Below are positions 57,229 to 64,000 of a DNA stretch of 64,000 nucleotides, one piece after another. The stretch is from Niveibacterium terrae. Lineage in GTDB: Bacteria > Pseudomonadota > Gammaproteobacteria > Burkholderiales > Rhodocyclaceae. The translations under genes and the position numbers were made by a program. The stretch's first letter is position 1. The number at the start of each line of letters is the position of its first letter. The notes under the pieces were generated by a model. That model saw only the letters and a program-made list of their open reading frames with translations. It did no database searches and had not been told where the DNA came from. Location of the stretch: assembly GCF_048213115.1 (NCBI RefSeq), contig NZ_CP172404.1, positions 1,550,001 through 1,614,000 of the forward strand, given 5' to 3'.

Positions 57229-57935
57229 TGTCGGGAGGATGGGTCGTTTGCCGAAGGCGGCGGGAGTTGCAACTGGACCGAGTCGATCAGCGCCTGGGCA
57301 TCCAGACGCGAGAGCAGCGGGGCGAGCGCGGTGTCGAGGTAGCTGCGAATCGTGTCGACGGTGACCTGGGTCGCGCGCTCGATCTCGATATTGACGCGGT
57401 CCCCTGCCTTCTTCAGCTCGAAGGTCGTCATCCGCAGAGTCTCGGGGATCAGCCAGACTTCGAAAGTGCCCGCCTTGCGGTCGACGTTCGAGACGGTCAG
57501 GCTGGTGCCGTTGATCGCGATATAGCCCTTCGAGAAGATGTACGGAGTCAGCTCGGGGCCGACCGAGAAGAGCATCCGGACGTTGTTCTCGGGTGTCTCG
57601 ATCGCGGTGATGATGGCTGTGCCGTCGACGTGGCCGGACAGCGGGTGACCGCCGATCTCGGCGCCATCGCGGGCGGCGCGTTCGACATTGACCTCGTCGC
57701 CGGCTTCGAACTCGGCCAGCGTCGTCCGCGCGAGGCTCTCCAGCATCACATCGAAGCGCGCCTGGTCTGGCAAGCGCGTGGTCACGGTCAGGCAGACGCC
57801 ATCGACCGCGACGCTGGCGCCGATTTCCAGGCCTTCATCGAAGTCTGCGGGGAAGGCGAGTTCCAGCGTGACGAGACCGCTGCGCCGCTCCATGGCCTGG
57901 ATCCGCGCGCGTCCTTTGACGATTCCGGTAAACAT
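57225..57935 (-). CDS. ribE: riboflavin synthase (alpha subunit)
   Basis: This 236-residue enzyme makes riboflavin from two lumazines. The two-fold lumazine-binding repeats are clear: MFTGIVKGRARI ... VAVDGVCLTVT ... GGHPLSGHVDGTA and YIAINGTSLTVSN ... LRMTTFE with the catalytic N-terminal MFTGI. The last 30 residues are longer than usual. It lies inside the rnf operon between rnfD and rnfG, overlapping rnfG by 4 nt and 19 nt after rnfD; AGGAGATC precedes the ATG. Rnf needs flavins in RnfC, RnfD and RnfG. Confidence 0.95.
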   Translation of the reverse strand: MFTGIVKGRARIQAMERRSGLVTLELAFPADFDEGLEIGASVAVDGVCLTVTTRLPDQARFDVMLESLARTTLAEFEAGDEVNVERAARDGAEIGGHPLSGHVDGTAIITAIETPENNVRMLFSVGPELTPYIFSKGYIAINGTSLTVSNVDRKAGTFEVWLIPETLRMTTFELKKAGDRVNIEIERATQVTVDTIRSYLDTALAPLLSRLDAQALIDSVQLQLPPPSANDPSSRQ

Positions 57936-57954
57936 TCTGATCTCCTCGTCTGGG

Positions 57955-58953
57955 TCAGGATTTCTTGTGGCCGAACACGGGCGGCTGGGTCTTCATGTCG
58001 ATCAGCGGCACGCACAGATTCATCAGCAGAGTCGCAAAGGCGACTCCGTCCGGGTAGGCGCCCCAAGTCCGGATGATCCAGGTCATCAGCGCAGCTCCGG
58101 CCGCGAAGAGCAGCTTGCCGCGCGGCGTTGTCGCGCCCGAGACCGGATCGGTCAGGATGAAGAAGGCGCCAAGCAAGGCTCCGCCCGATGCGACGTGAAA
58201 CCACGGCGTCGCAAAGCTCTGCGGGTTTGCGAGCCAGGCGATCGCCGAGATGGCGGCCAGAACGCCGAGGAAGGCGACCGGGATGTGCCAGGTTATGATT
58301 CGGCGGGCCAGCAGGTAGAGGCCGCCGGCGAGGTAGGCGAGTGAAATCCATTCCCAGCCGCGACCGCCCAGCACGCCGAAGGCGTGCCCCTTGAGCACGC
58401 TCGCGACGCTCGCCCCGGCGCCGTGCAGGCCGGTGCGCAGAGCGTCCAGAGGCGTCGCCGACGTGATCGCATCGACGACGCGATCGCTGCCAAAGATCAG
58501 GCCCAGCTGGGTTGCCGCGTCGAGCTGGCCGCTGCCTGGCCACTGCGACATCAGCGCTGGGAAGCTGACGATCATCAGCGCATAGGCGACCATCGCCGGA
58601 TTGAAGGGGTTCTGACCCAGACCGCCATAGAGGTGCTTCGCGATCACGATCGCCAGCACCGTCGCCGTGAACACGAGCCACCACGGAGCGATGGGCGGGA
58701 AGGCGAGGCCGATCAGCACCGCGCTCACGAGCGCAGACAGATCGCCGAGGAAGAGGGCGCGGGGTTTGCCGAGAATCGTCAGCATCACCCATTCGGCCAC
58801 CAGCGCGGCAGTCGAGGCGATCAGCACCTGAACCAGTACGCCGATCCCGAAGAGCCAGACATAGACGGCGAGGGCGGGCAGCAGCGCCAGCAGCACTTCG
58901 CCCATGACGCGGCGCACGCTGGTGGGGCGGCGAAGGAAGGGGGAGTTGATCAT
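57955..58953 (-). CDS. rnfD: Rnf electron transport complex subunit RnfD
   Basis: This 332-residue integral membrane subunit has about nine helices. A covalent FMN is expected on Thr in DAITSATPLDALR (SATPLD, about residue 172). GGLGQNPFNPAMVAY and TDPVSGATTPRGK are conserved RnfD/NqrB motifs. The ATG overlaps the rnfC stop by 4 nt. Confidence 0.95.
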   Translation of the reverse strand: MINSPFLRRPTSVRRVMGEVLLALLPALAVYVWLFGIGVLVQVLIASTAALVAEWVMLTILGKPRALFLGDLSALVSAVLIGLAFPPIAPWWLVFTATVLAIVIAKHLYGGLGQNPFNPAMVAYALMIVSFPALMSQWPGSGQLDAATQLGLIFGSDRVVDAITSATPLDALRTGLHGAGASVASVLKGHAFGVLGGRGWEWISLAYLAGGLYLLARRIITWHIPVAFLGVLAAISAIAWLANPQSFATPWFHVASGGALLGAFFILTDPVSGATTPRGKLLFAAGAALMTWIIRTWGAYPDGVAFATLLMNLCVPLIDMKTQPPVFGHKKS

Positions 58954-60536
58954 TCTGTCGGTCTCGAATCTTCAGGGGCGACGGGCGTTTCGGCGGCCGG
59001 GCTTGCGGGAGTACTCGCCGCGCGCTGAGCCTGGGCGCGGGCGAGCGCGGCAGCCACCAGGGCTTTCGGGTCATCGGAAGGCGAGACGGCTGCCTCGGCC
59101 GCGGCGCGGCTGGCCGCAGTCTTCGCAGCCAGGCGGGCGGCCTTCTCCTCTTTTTCGCGCTCGATGCGGTCATTGCGCGCTTCAAAACGGCCGCGGGCGG
59201 AGTCGGACGCATTCTTCTGGCGTTCGCTGGCCCAGATCTCGCTCTTCGCGAAGCGGTAGTAGTCGACGAGCGGGATGTGCGATGGGCAGACGTAGGCGCA
59301 GCAACCGCATTCGATGCAATCGAACAGGTGGTACTCCTGGGCCCTGCCGAAATCGTGGGCGCGGGCGTTCCAGTACAGCTCGAAAGGCTGAAGATCGGCC
59401 GGGCAGGCGCGGGCGCACTCGCCGCAGCGGATGCAGGGCATTTCGGGCTCGGGTGCCGGGAAGAGCGAGGGGCTTCCGACCAGGATGCAGTTCGCGGCCT
59501 TGACGACGGGAACGTCGTAGGCGGGCATCCTCAACCCCATCATCGGGCCGCCCATGATGAAGCGGTCGGTGTCCGGCTTGATGCCCGAGAGCCGGGCGAC
59601 GAAATCCATAGGTGTGCCGAACAGCACTTCGTAGTTGCGGGCGTGTTCGACGTTGCCGGCGACGGTCACGATCCGCGAGATCAGCGGCTCGCCGCGTTCG
59701 ATCGCATCGGCGATCGCGGCCGCGGTGCCGGTGTTGAAGCACTGCACGCCGAAGTCGGTCGACCGGCGGCCGTGCGGGACTTCGATGCCGGTCAATACGC
59801 GGATCAGCTGCTTGGCGCCGCCTGCCGGGTAGCGGGTCGGTACCGGAACGACGGTGATCGTGGCATCGCCGCTCGCTTCGACGGCATGGCGCATCGCCGC
59901 GATCGCTTCGGGCTTGTTGTCCTCGATGCCGATCAGAACCTGGCGGGCGTTGAGGATCTTTGCCATGATCGCCGCGCCGCGCACGACCCGCTCGCCCCTC
60001 TCCTGCATCAGGCGATCGTCGCAGGTGATGAACGGCTCGCACTCGGCGCCGTTGATGACCAGAGTGGCCAGCCCCTCCTTGCTGCCCTTGAGCTTCAGGT
60101 GGCTGGGGAAGACCGCTCCGCCCAGGCCCACCACGCCCATGTCGCGCAGCGCATCGCGGACGGCATCGGCGCTCATGTCCTGCCAGGGAATCGGCTGTTT
60201 CTCGCACCATTCTTCCTGCCCGTCCGGCGCGATGACGACCGAGAGCGTCGAGAGGCCCGACGAGTGCGCCATCTGACGCGGCTCGACCGCAACGACCGTG
60301 CCTGAAGTCGGCGCGTGGACGGCGCTGGAAACCGTGCCTTCCGCGGCGCCGATGCGCTGGCCCTTGAGCACCCTCTGGCCAGCTTCGACGAGCGGATAGG
60401 GCGTGCCGCCGACGGCCTGGTGCAGCGGGACGATCAATTGTTCGGGCAGCGGGGCGCGGACGATCGCATCGCCTGCGGATTCGGCCTTGTGATAGGGCGG
60501 CTTGACCCCGCCGTGGAAGGAGAAGAGATTTCGCAT
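58950..60536 (-). CDS. rnfC: Rnf electron transport complex subunit RnfC
   Basis: This 528-residue subunit takes electrons from NADH. An FMN/NAD-binding domain of the NuoF type (VGLGGAVFPSHLKL, NGAECEPFITCDDRLM) is followed by two [4Fe-4S] ferredoxin motifs (CIRCGECARACP and CIECGCCAYVCP, about residues 360-415) and a charged Ala/Glu-rich C-terminal tail typical of RnfC. It starts on the last base of the rnfB stop and overlaps rnfD by 4 nt. Confidence 0.95.
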   Translation of the reverse strand: MRNLFSFHGGVKPPYHKAESAGDAIVRAPLPEQLIVPLHQAVGGTPYPLVEAGQRVLKGQRIGAAEGTVSSAVHAPTSGTVVAVEPRQMAHSSGLSTLSVVIAPDGQEEWCEKQPIPWQDMSADAVRDALRDMGVVGLGGAVFPSHLKLKGSKEGLATLVINGAECEPFITCDDRLMQERGERVVRGAAIMAKILNARQVLIGIEDNKPEAIAAMRHAVEASGDATITVVPVPTRYPAGGAKQLIRVLTGIEVPHGRRSTDFGVQCFNTGTAAAIADAIERGEPLISRIVTVAGNVEHARNYEVLFGTPMDFVARLSGIKPDTDRFIMGGPMMGLRMPAYDVPVVKAANCILVGSPSLFPAPEPEMPCIRCGECARACPADLQPFELYWNARAHDFGRAQEYHLFDCIECGCCAYVCPSHIPLVDYYRFAKSEIWASERQKNASDSARGRFEARNDRIEREKEEKAARLAAKTAASRAAAEAAVSPSDDPKALVAAALARAQAQRAASTPASPAAETPVAPEDSRPTE

Positions 60537-61087
60537 CAGGCAGCCGTCTTGATCGTGAACGTCGGGTAACGCCACTTCCAGTTTTCCAGAGTCTCGGGAA
60601 GCGCTTCCATCGTGATGCAGTCGACCGGACAGGGCGCGATGCAGAGCTCGCAGCCCGTGCACAGCGCCGGTGCGACCGTGTGCAACTGTTTTGCCGCGCC
60701 GATGATCGCATCGACCGGACAGGCCTGCAGGCACAGCGTGCAGCCTATGCAGGTGTTTTCGTCGATCAGAGCGACCGACTTGGGTTTGATCGTGCCGTTC
60801 TCGGCGTTCAGCGGTTTCGCTTCGCGGCCCAGCAACTCGGCGAGCTTGCGGATGCCGTCCTCGCCACCGGGCGGGCACTGGTTGATGTCCGCTTCGCCGC
60901 TGGCGATCGCGGTCGCATAGGGTTTGCAGCCGGGAAAGCCGCACTGGCCGCACTGGGTCTGGGGCAGGATCGCGTCGATCTTTTCGACGAGCGGGTCACC
61001 TTCGACCCGGAACTTGACCGCGGCGAAGCCGAGCGCGGCGCCGATGGCGATTGCCAGAGCGGCCATGATCAGAAGAGCTGTCAGCAT
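60536..61087 (-). CDS. rnfB: Rnf electron transport complex subunit RnfB
   Basis: This 183-residue ferredoxin-like subunit has one N-terminal membrane helix, the Fe4S domain QTQCGQCGFPGCKPYA (about residues 44-60) with Cys in NQCPPGG, and two [4Fe-4S] motifs (CIGCTLCLQACP and CTGCELCIAPCP). It hands electrons between RnfC and the membrane subunits or ferredoxin. It is separated from rnfA by 9 nt. Confidence 0.96.
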   Translation of the reverse strand: MLTALLIMAALAIAIGAALGFAAVKFRVEGDPLVEKIDAILPQTQCGQCGFPGCKPYATAIASGEADINQCPPGGEDGIRKLAELLGREAKPLNAENGTIKPKSVALIDENTCIGCTLCLQACPVDAIIGAAKQLHTVAPALCTGCELCIAPCPVDCITMEALPETLENWKWRYPTFTIKTAA

Positions 61088-61096
61088 GGCGTTTTC

Positions 61097-61681
61097 TTAC
61101 TTGAACTTGTCGAGGCCGGCGAAGCCCATGAACGCGAGGCTCATCAGGCCTGCCGTGACCATTGCGATCGCCGTGCCCTTGAAAAAGCGCGGAACGTCGG
61201 CCCCGGCGAGCCGTTCGCGGATGCCGGCGAACAGGACCAGGGCGAGACTGAAACCGACCGAGCTGCCGAAGCCGAACACCAGCGATTCGAGCAGATTCTG
61301 GCCCAGCGCGACCGACAGCAACGGGATGCCCAGCACCGCGCAGTTGGTCGTGATCAGCGGCAGATAGATGCCCAGAACCTGGTAGAGATCGGGGCTGGTC
61401 TTCTGTACGACCAGTTCGGTGAACTGGACGATCGCAGCGATCACGACGATGAAGGCGAGCGTGCGCAGATAGATCACGCCGAAGGGGATCAGCAGGTAGT
61501 GGTCGATCAGGTAGCTCGTGCCGCAGCCCAGGGTCAGCACGAAAGTGGTCGCTGCGCCCATGCCGATCGCCGCGTCGAGTTTCTTCGAGACGCCGAAGAA
61601 AGGACACATGCCCAGGATACGGACGAGGACGACGTTGTTGACGAGGACTGCGCCGGTGAGAAGAAGCAGGTAGTGAATCAT
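61097..61681 (-). CDS. rnfA: Rnf electron transport complex subunit RnfA
   Basis: This 194-residue six-helix subunit has the [2Fe-2S] Cys motifs ILGMCPFFGVSKK and YLPLITTNCAVLGIPLL, mirror images of those in RnfE. It is the first rnf gene. The 84 bp between pyrD and rnfA could hold a promoter, or rnf could be cotranscribed with pyrD. Confidence 0.96.
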   Translation of the reverse strand: MIHYLLLLTGAVLVNNVVLVRILGMCPFFGVSKKLDAAIGMGAATTFVLTLGCGTSYLIDHYLLIPFGVIYLRTLAFIVVIAAIVQFTELVVQKTSPDLYQVLGIYLPLITTNCAVLGIPLLSVALGQNLLESLVFGFGSSVGFSLALVLFAGIRERLAGADVPRFFKGTAIAMVTAGLMSLAFMGFAGLDKFK

Positions 61682-61765
61682 GCGGGTTCCGGGGAAGACC
61701 GCCCGGCTTGGAGCGGGGCAAAGATTATCGGTACGGAGTCGGACGGACTCAAGCGTTTATCGCCG

Positions 61766-62791
61766 TCAGGCCTGGGCGACGAAGCGATTTGTTGCGTCAA
61801 TCGCCTCGCCGACCAGGCCCGGGCCGCGGAAAATCATGCCCGTATAGATCTGAACCAGCGCGGCGCCCGCTTCGAGTTTGGCGAGCGCGCCCGCTCCGCT
61901 CATCACGCCGCCGACGCCGATGATCGGCAATTCCGAGGCGAGCAGCTTCGCGAGTTGGGCGATGACTTCGGTTGAACGGGCGGCGAGCGGCGCGCCCGAG
62001 AGGCCCCCCGCTTCGCTTGCATGGGGCTGGCCAGCAACCGCGTCGCGAGCGAGCGTCGTGTTCGTCGCGATCACCGCATCGATGCGGTGGCGGCGCAGCG
62101 CTCCGGCGATGTCGGCGAGCTGATCGTCTTCGACGTCGGGGGCGATCTTCAGCGCCAGTGGGACATAGCGACCGTGTGCATCGGCGAGCCTCGCCTGGCT
62201 CGCCTTGAGCCGGCCGAGCAGGTCGTCGAGTTCCGATGCGCCCTGGAGCTGGCGCAGGTTCTTCGTGTTCGGCGAAGAGATGTTGATCGCGACATAGCTT
62301 GCATGCGGATAGACTTTTTCGAGGCAGGCGAGGTAGTCGTCGGCAGCTTTGTCGATTGGTGTATCGAAGTTCTTGCCGATATTGATGCCCAGCACCCCCT
62401 TGAACTTCGCGGCGCGCACGTTCGCGATCAGGTTGTCTACGCCGTCGTTGTTGAAGCCCATCCGGTTGATGATGGCTTCGGCGCGGGGCAGCCGGAACAT
62501 CCGGGGTTTGGGATTGCCCGGCTGGGGACGCGGCGTGACCGTGCCGATCTCGATGTGGCCGAAGCCGAAAGCGGCGAGAGCGTCGATCGCCAGTCCGTTC
62601 TTGTCGAGACCGGCGGCCAGACCTATCCGGTTCGGAAAAGAGAGGCCCATCACTTCGACGGGAGAGTCGGCGCGGCGGCAGGCCGCCGGCAGACAGCCTC
62701 CGAAGTTGTGCAGGCTGCGTATCGTCAGCTCGTGAGCCGTTTCCGGGTCGAGCGTGAACAGGGCTGGGCGGATCAGCGAATACAGGGACAT
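61766..62791 (-). CDS. pyrD: dihydroorotate dehydrogenase (quinone), class 2
   Basis: This 341-residue PyrD oxidises dihydroorotate to orotate and reduces quinone. It has an N-terminal helical region for membrane binding (LYSLIRPALFTLDPETAHELT), FMN-binding GLAAGLDKNG, the class 2 catalytic Ser in NISSPNTKNLRQLQ, and a C-terminal GVGGVMSGAGALAKLEAGAALVQIYTG phosphate site. The ATG at 62791 gives the normal family length. It is divergent from the 62922 gene. Confidence 0.95.
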   Translation of the reverse strand: MSLYSLIRPALFTLDPETAHELTIRSLHNFGGCLPAACRRADSPVEVMGLSFPNRIGLAAGLDKNGLAIDALAAFGFGHIEIGTVTPRPQPGNPKPRMFRLPRAEAIINRMGFNNDGVDNLIANVRAAKFKGVLGINIGKNFDTPIDKAADDYLACLEKVYPHASYVAINISSPNTKNLRQLQGASELDDLLGRLKASQARLADAHGRYVPLALKIAPDVEDDQLADIAGALRRHRIDAVIATNTTLARDAVAGQPHASEAGGLSGAPLAARSTEVIAQLAKLLASELPIIGVGGVMSGAGALAKLEAGAALVQIYTGMIFRGPGLVGEAIDATNRFVAQA

Positions 62792-62921
62792 GGCGCGGAT
62801 TGTATCGTGTCTGCGCGGCTTGGGCTGTTCAGACGCCCCGGTGGAGTGAGTGGGGTTGATTCTCGATGCCGGAGCGCAGCGCAGAATGTGGCGCACTTTC
62901 AGAACCCGAAAGGAAAACCTC

Positions 62922-64000
62922 ATGCACTGTCGATCAAGGTTTCTTTCACACCTGGTGGGCGGGCTGCTTGCCGCTCTGCTGATCGCGCCGGTGGCGCTCG
63001 CAGCAGAAGAGGATCTGCCCTCCGGCGACATCTGGCTCCAGCACGTCAGCCGCGACCTTCTGCCCTTCTGGTCGTCGAGCGATGCGCTGGGCTCCCCGGT
63101 TGGCGAGTTCCCGACCTTTCGCTGCAATGACGGCAAGCTCTTCGATGCGCATTCGCCCTGTCCGGAACTTGCGAATCCGCCCGACTGGATCAAACCCGAG
63201 ATCGGCCGTGACTACCTCAGAATGAGGGCGCGCCAGACCTACGCCTACGGAGTCGCTTTTCACCTGACCGGAGATCCGCGCTGGCTGGAGGCGGCGCGCG
63301 CCGGCGCCCGCTCCACGCTGCGCTCGCTCGACCCCGAGCGGGGCGCCCCGGCCTGGATCAAGGAAGGCAGCGCGGCGAGCTTCGAAGAGACGACGGCTCA
63401 GGATCAGTCCTATGCCGTCGTCGGCATCGCGATGCTCTACTACCTGACCCGCGATCCCGAACTGGAGAAGGCGCTCGTCGCGCACGAGAAGTTCATCTTC
63501 AAGGCTTTCTGGGATGGCCAGCAGCTGCGCTGGCTGCCCAACGGGGTCGCCGGCGACGAAGGGGCGCGCCAGGAGCTCGTTGCCCAGCTCGACCAGCTCA
63601 ACGCCTATATGCTGCTCGTGGCGCCTTATCTGCCGGCCGCCGAGCGCGTCCACTGGCAGACCGACATTCGCCGGCTCTGCGACGTGATCGTCAAGCGCTA
63701 CCACGATCCGCAGAGCGGCTATTTCTTCGGGACCCGCGGCACGCCGGGCAGCGAGAAGCCCGGTTCGCGACACAACGATTTCGGCCACACGATCAAGTCC
63801 TACTGGATGCTGACCCTGGCCGGTCGCGAGCTCGGAGATCAGAAGCTCGAAGCCTTTGCAAAGGAGGGCGCGCGCAAGGTGCTGGAGCGCGCCTGGGTTG
63901 CACAAACCCGCAGCTGGGGTTCGCAGTGGACCAGGAACGGCATCGATGAAAACAAGCAGTGGTGGATTTACGCCGAACTGGACCAGATGGCGACGACATT
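62922..64000 (+). CDS. secreted (alpha/alpha)6-barrel protein, AGE epimerase-like (3' truncated)
   Basis: At least 359 residues are visible and the frame runs off the window edge. A signal peptide (LVGGLLAALLIAPVALAAEE, cleavage near residue 26) precedes a six-hairpin fold typical of the N-acylglucosamine 2-epimerase family and related hydrolases: AYGVAFHLTGDPRWLEAA, TAQDQSYAVVGIAMLYYLT, RHNDFGHTIKSYWMLTLAGR. The His of RHNDFGH is where AGE enzymes keep a catalytic His. A secreted AGE-like protein is unusual; it may act on surface polysaccharide. AAAGGAAAACC precedes the ATG. Confidence 0.75.
   Translation, partial: MHCRSRFLSHLVGGLLAALLIAPVALAAEEDLPSGDIWLQHVSRDLLPFWSSSDALGSPVGEFPTFRCNDGKLFDAHSPCPELANPPDWIKPEIGRDYLRMRARQTYAYGVAFHLTGDPRWLEAARAGARSTLRSLDPERGAPAWIKEGSAASFEETTAQDQSYAVVGIAMLYYLTRDPELEKALVAHEKFIFKAFWDGQQLRWLPNGVAGDEGARQELVAQLDQLNAYMLLVAPYLPAAERVHWQTDIRRLCDVIVKRYHDPQSGYFFGTRGTPGSEKPGSRHNDFGHTIKSYWMLTLAGRELGDQKLEAFAKEGARKVLERAWVAQTRSWGSQWTRNGIDENKQWWIYAELDQMATT

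Noticed and set aside
1..64000. Insertion sequences, integrases, prophage or toxin-antitoxin genes
   Set aside because: No transposase, integrase or phage-type gene was found on either strand; the only large repeat is the duplicated small-gene block.

Overview
The window is GC-rich, tightly packed DNA with short intergenic gaps and many ATGA-type stop/start overlaps. The gene content points to a betaproteobacterium, most likely of the Rhodocyclales type: a PEP-CTERM surface protein, a group 3d NAD-linked [NiFe] hydrogenase, an rnfABCDGE operon continuing into nth and a DUF1841 gene, a class 2 PyrD, LexA, FabI and a PpiD-like foldase. The genus cannot be fixed from the sequence alone. I see no insertion sequence, prophage or CRISPR array.

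Layout. (1) 1-7.9 kb: the end of a PEP-CTERM protein, then a seven-gene minus-strand lipid-modification operon (FAD oxidoreductase, DUF1365, Cfa-like methyltransferase, MFS, DUF3833 lipoprotein, SDR, NTF2-like). It is bracketed by two direct copies of a small Asr-like secreted Lys/Ala/Pro-rich protein gene. Each copy carries its own terminator and a four-hexamer YTTAAK array like a tandem PmrA/BasR box. (2) 7.9-16.4 kb: LysR and AraC regulators with YqhD-type alcohol dehydrogenase, a NepI-like exporter, an alpha/beta hydrolase, an MBL-fold lipoprotein, a flavodoxin-fold quinone reductase and a cyclophilin-like protein; this looks like a detoxification region. (3) 16.6-20.6 kb: tRNA-Arg(CCT), cytochrome b561, a low-complexity Asp/Arg/His-rich secreted protein, two tandem orphan solute-binding proteins, and a divergent EthD/MerR pair around a perfect palindrome. 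(4) 20.5-32 kb: the complete hydrogenase locus, with hypF-hypC-hypD-(small ORF)-hypE on the minus strand and fmdB-type gene, hoxF-U-Y-H-W and hypA-B on the plus strand.

(5) 32-36.8 kb: two cupins, a GlxA-type regulator, RmuC and a CorC/HlyC protein. (6) 36.8-43.2 kb: a six-gene operon for membrane lipid or envelope glycan modification (PAP2, UPF0104 flippase-like, GT2, two ArnT/PMT-type GT39 enzymes, PAP2). (7) 43.3-49.2 kb: a structured RNA-like intergenic region, then PpiD-like, FabI, LexA, zinc alcohol dehydrogenase, peroxiredoxin and a His-tailed SlyD. (8) 49.3-52.4 kb: three consecutive paralogous amino-acid-binding proteins without permease genes. (9) 52.4-54.8 kb: SemiSWEET and LysR, divergent from cidA/cidB. 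(10) 54.8-62.8 kb, read on the minus strand: pyrD, rnfA-B-C-D, riboflavin synthase, rnfG-E, nth, DUF1841. (11) from 62.9 kb: a truncated secreted (alpha/alpha)6-barrel, AGE-like protein.

The genes fit a facultative redox lifestyle. HoxFUYH couples H2 to NAD(H), Rnf couples NADH to ferredoxin and ion flux, and riboflavin synthase embedded in rnf could supply flavin. HypA/HypB and the His-rich SlyD could share nickel handling. The most unusual signals are the PmrA-box-like arrays on the duplicated Asr-like genes, the RNA-like region upstream of ppiD, ribE inside rnf, and the triplicated orphan binding proteins with hairpin leaders.
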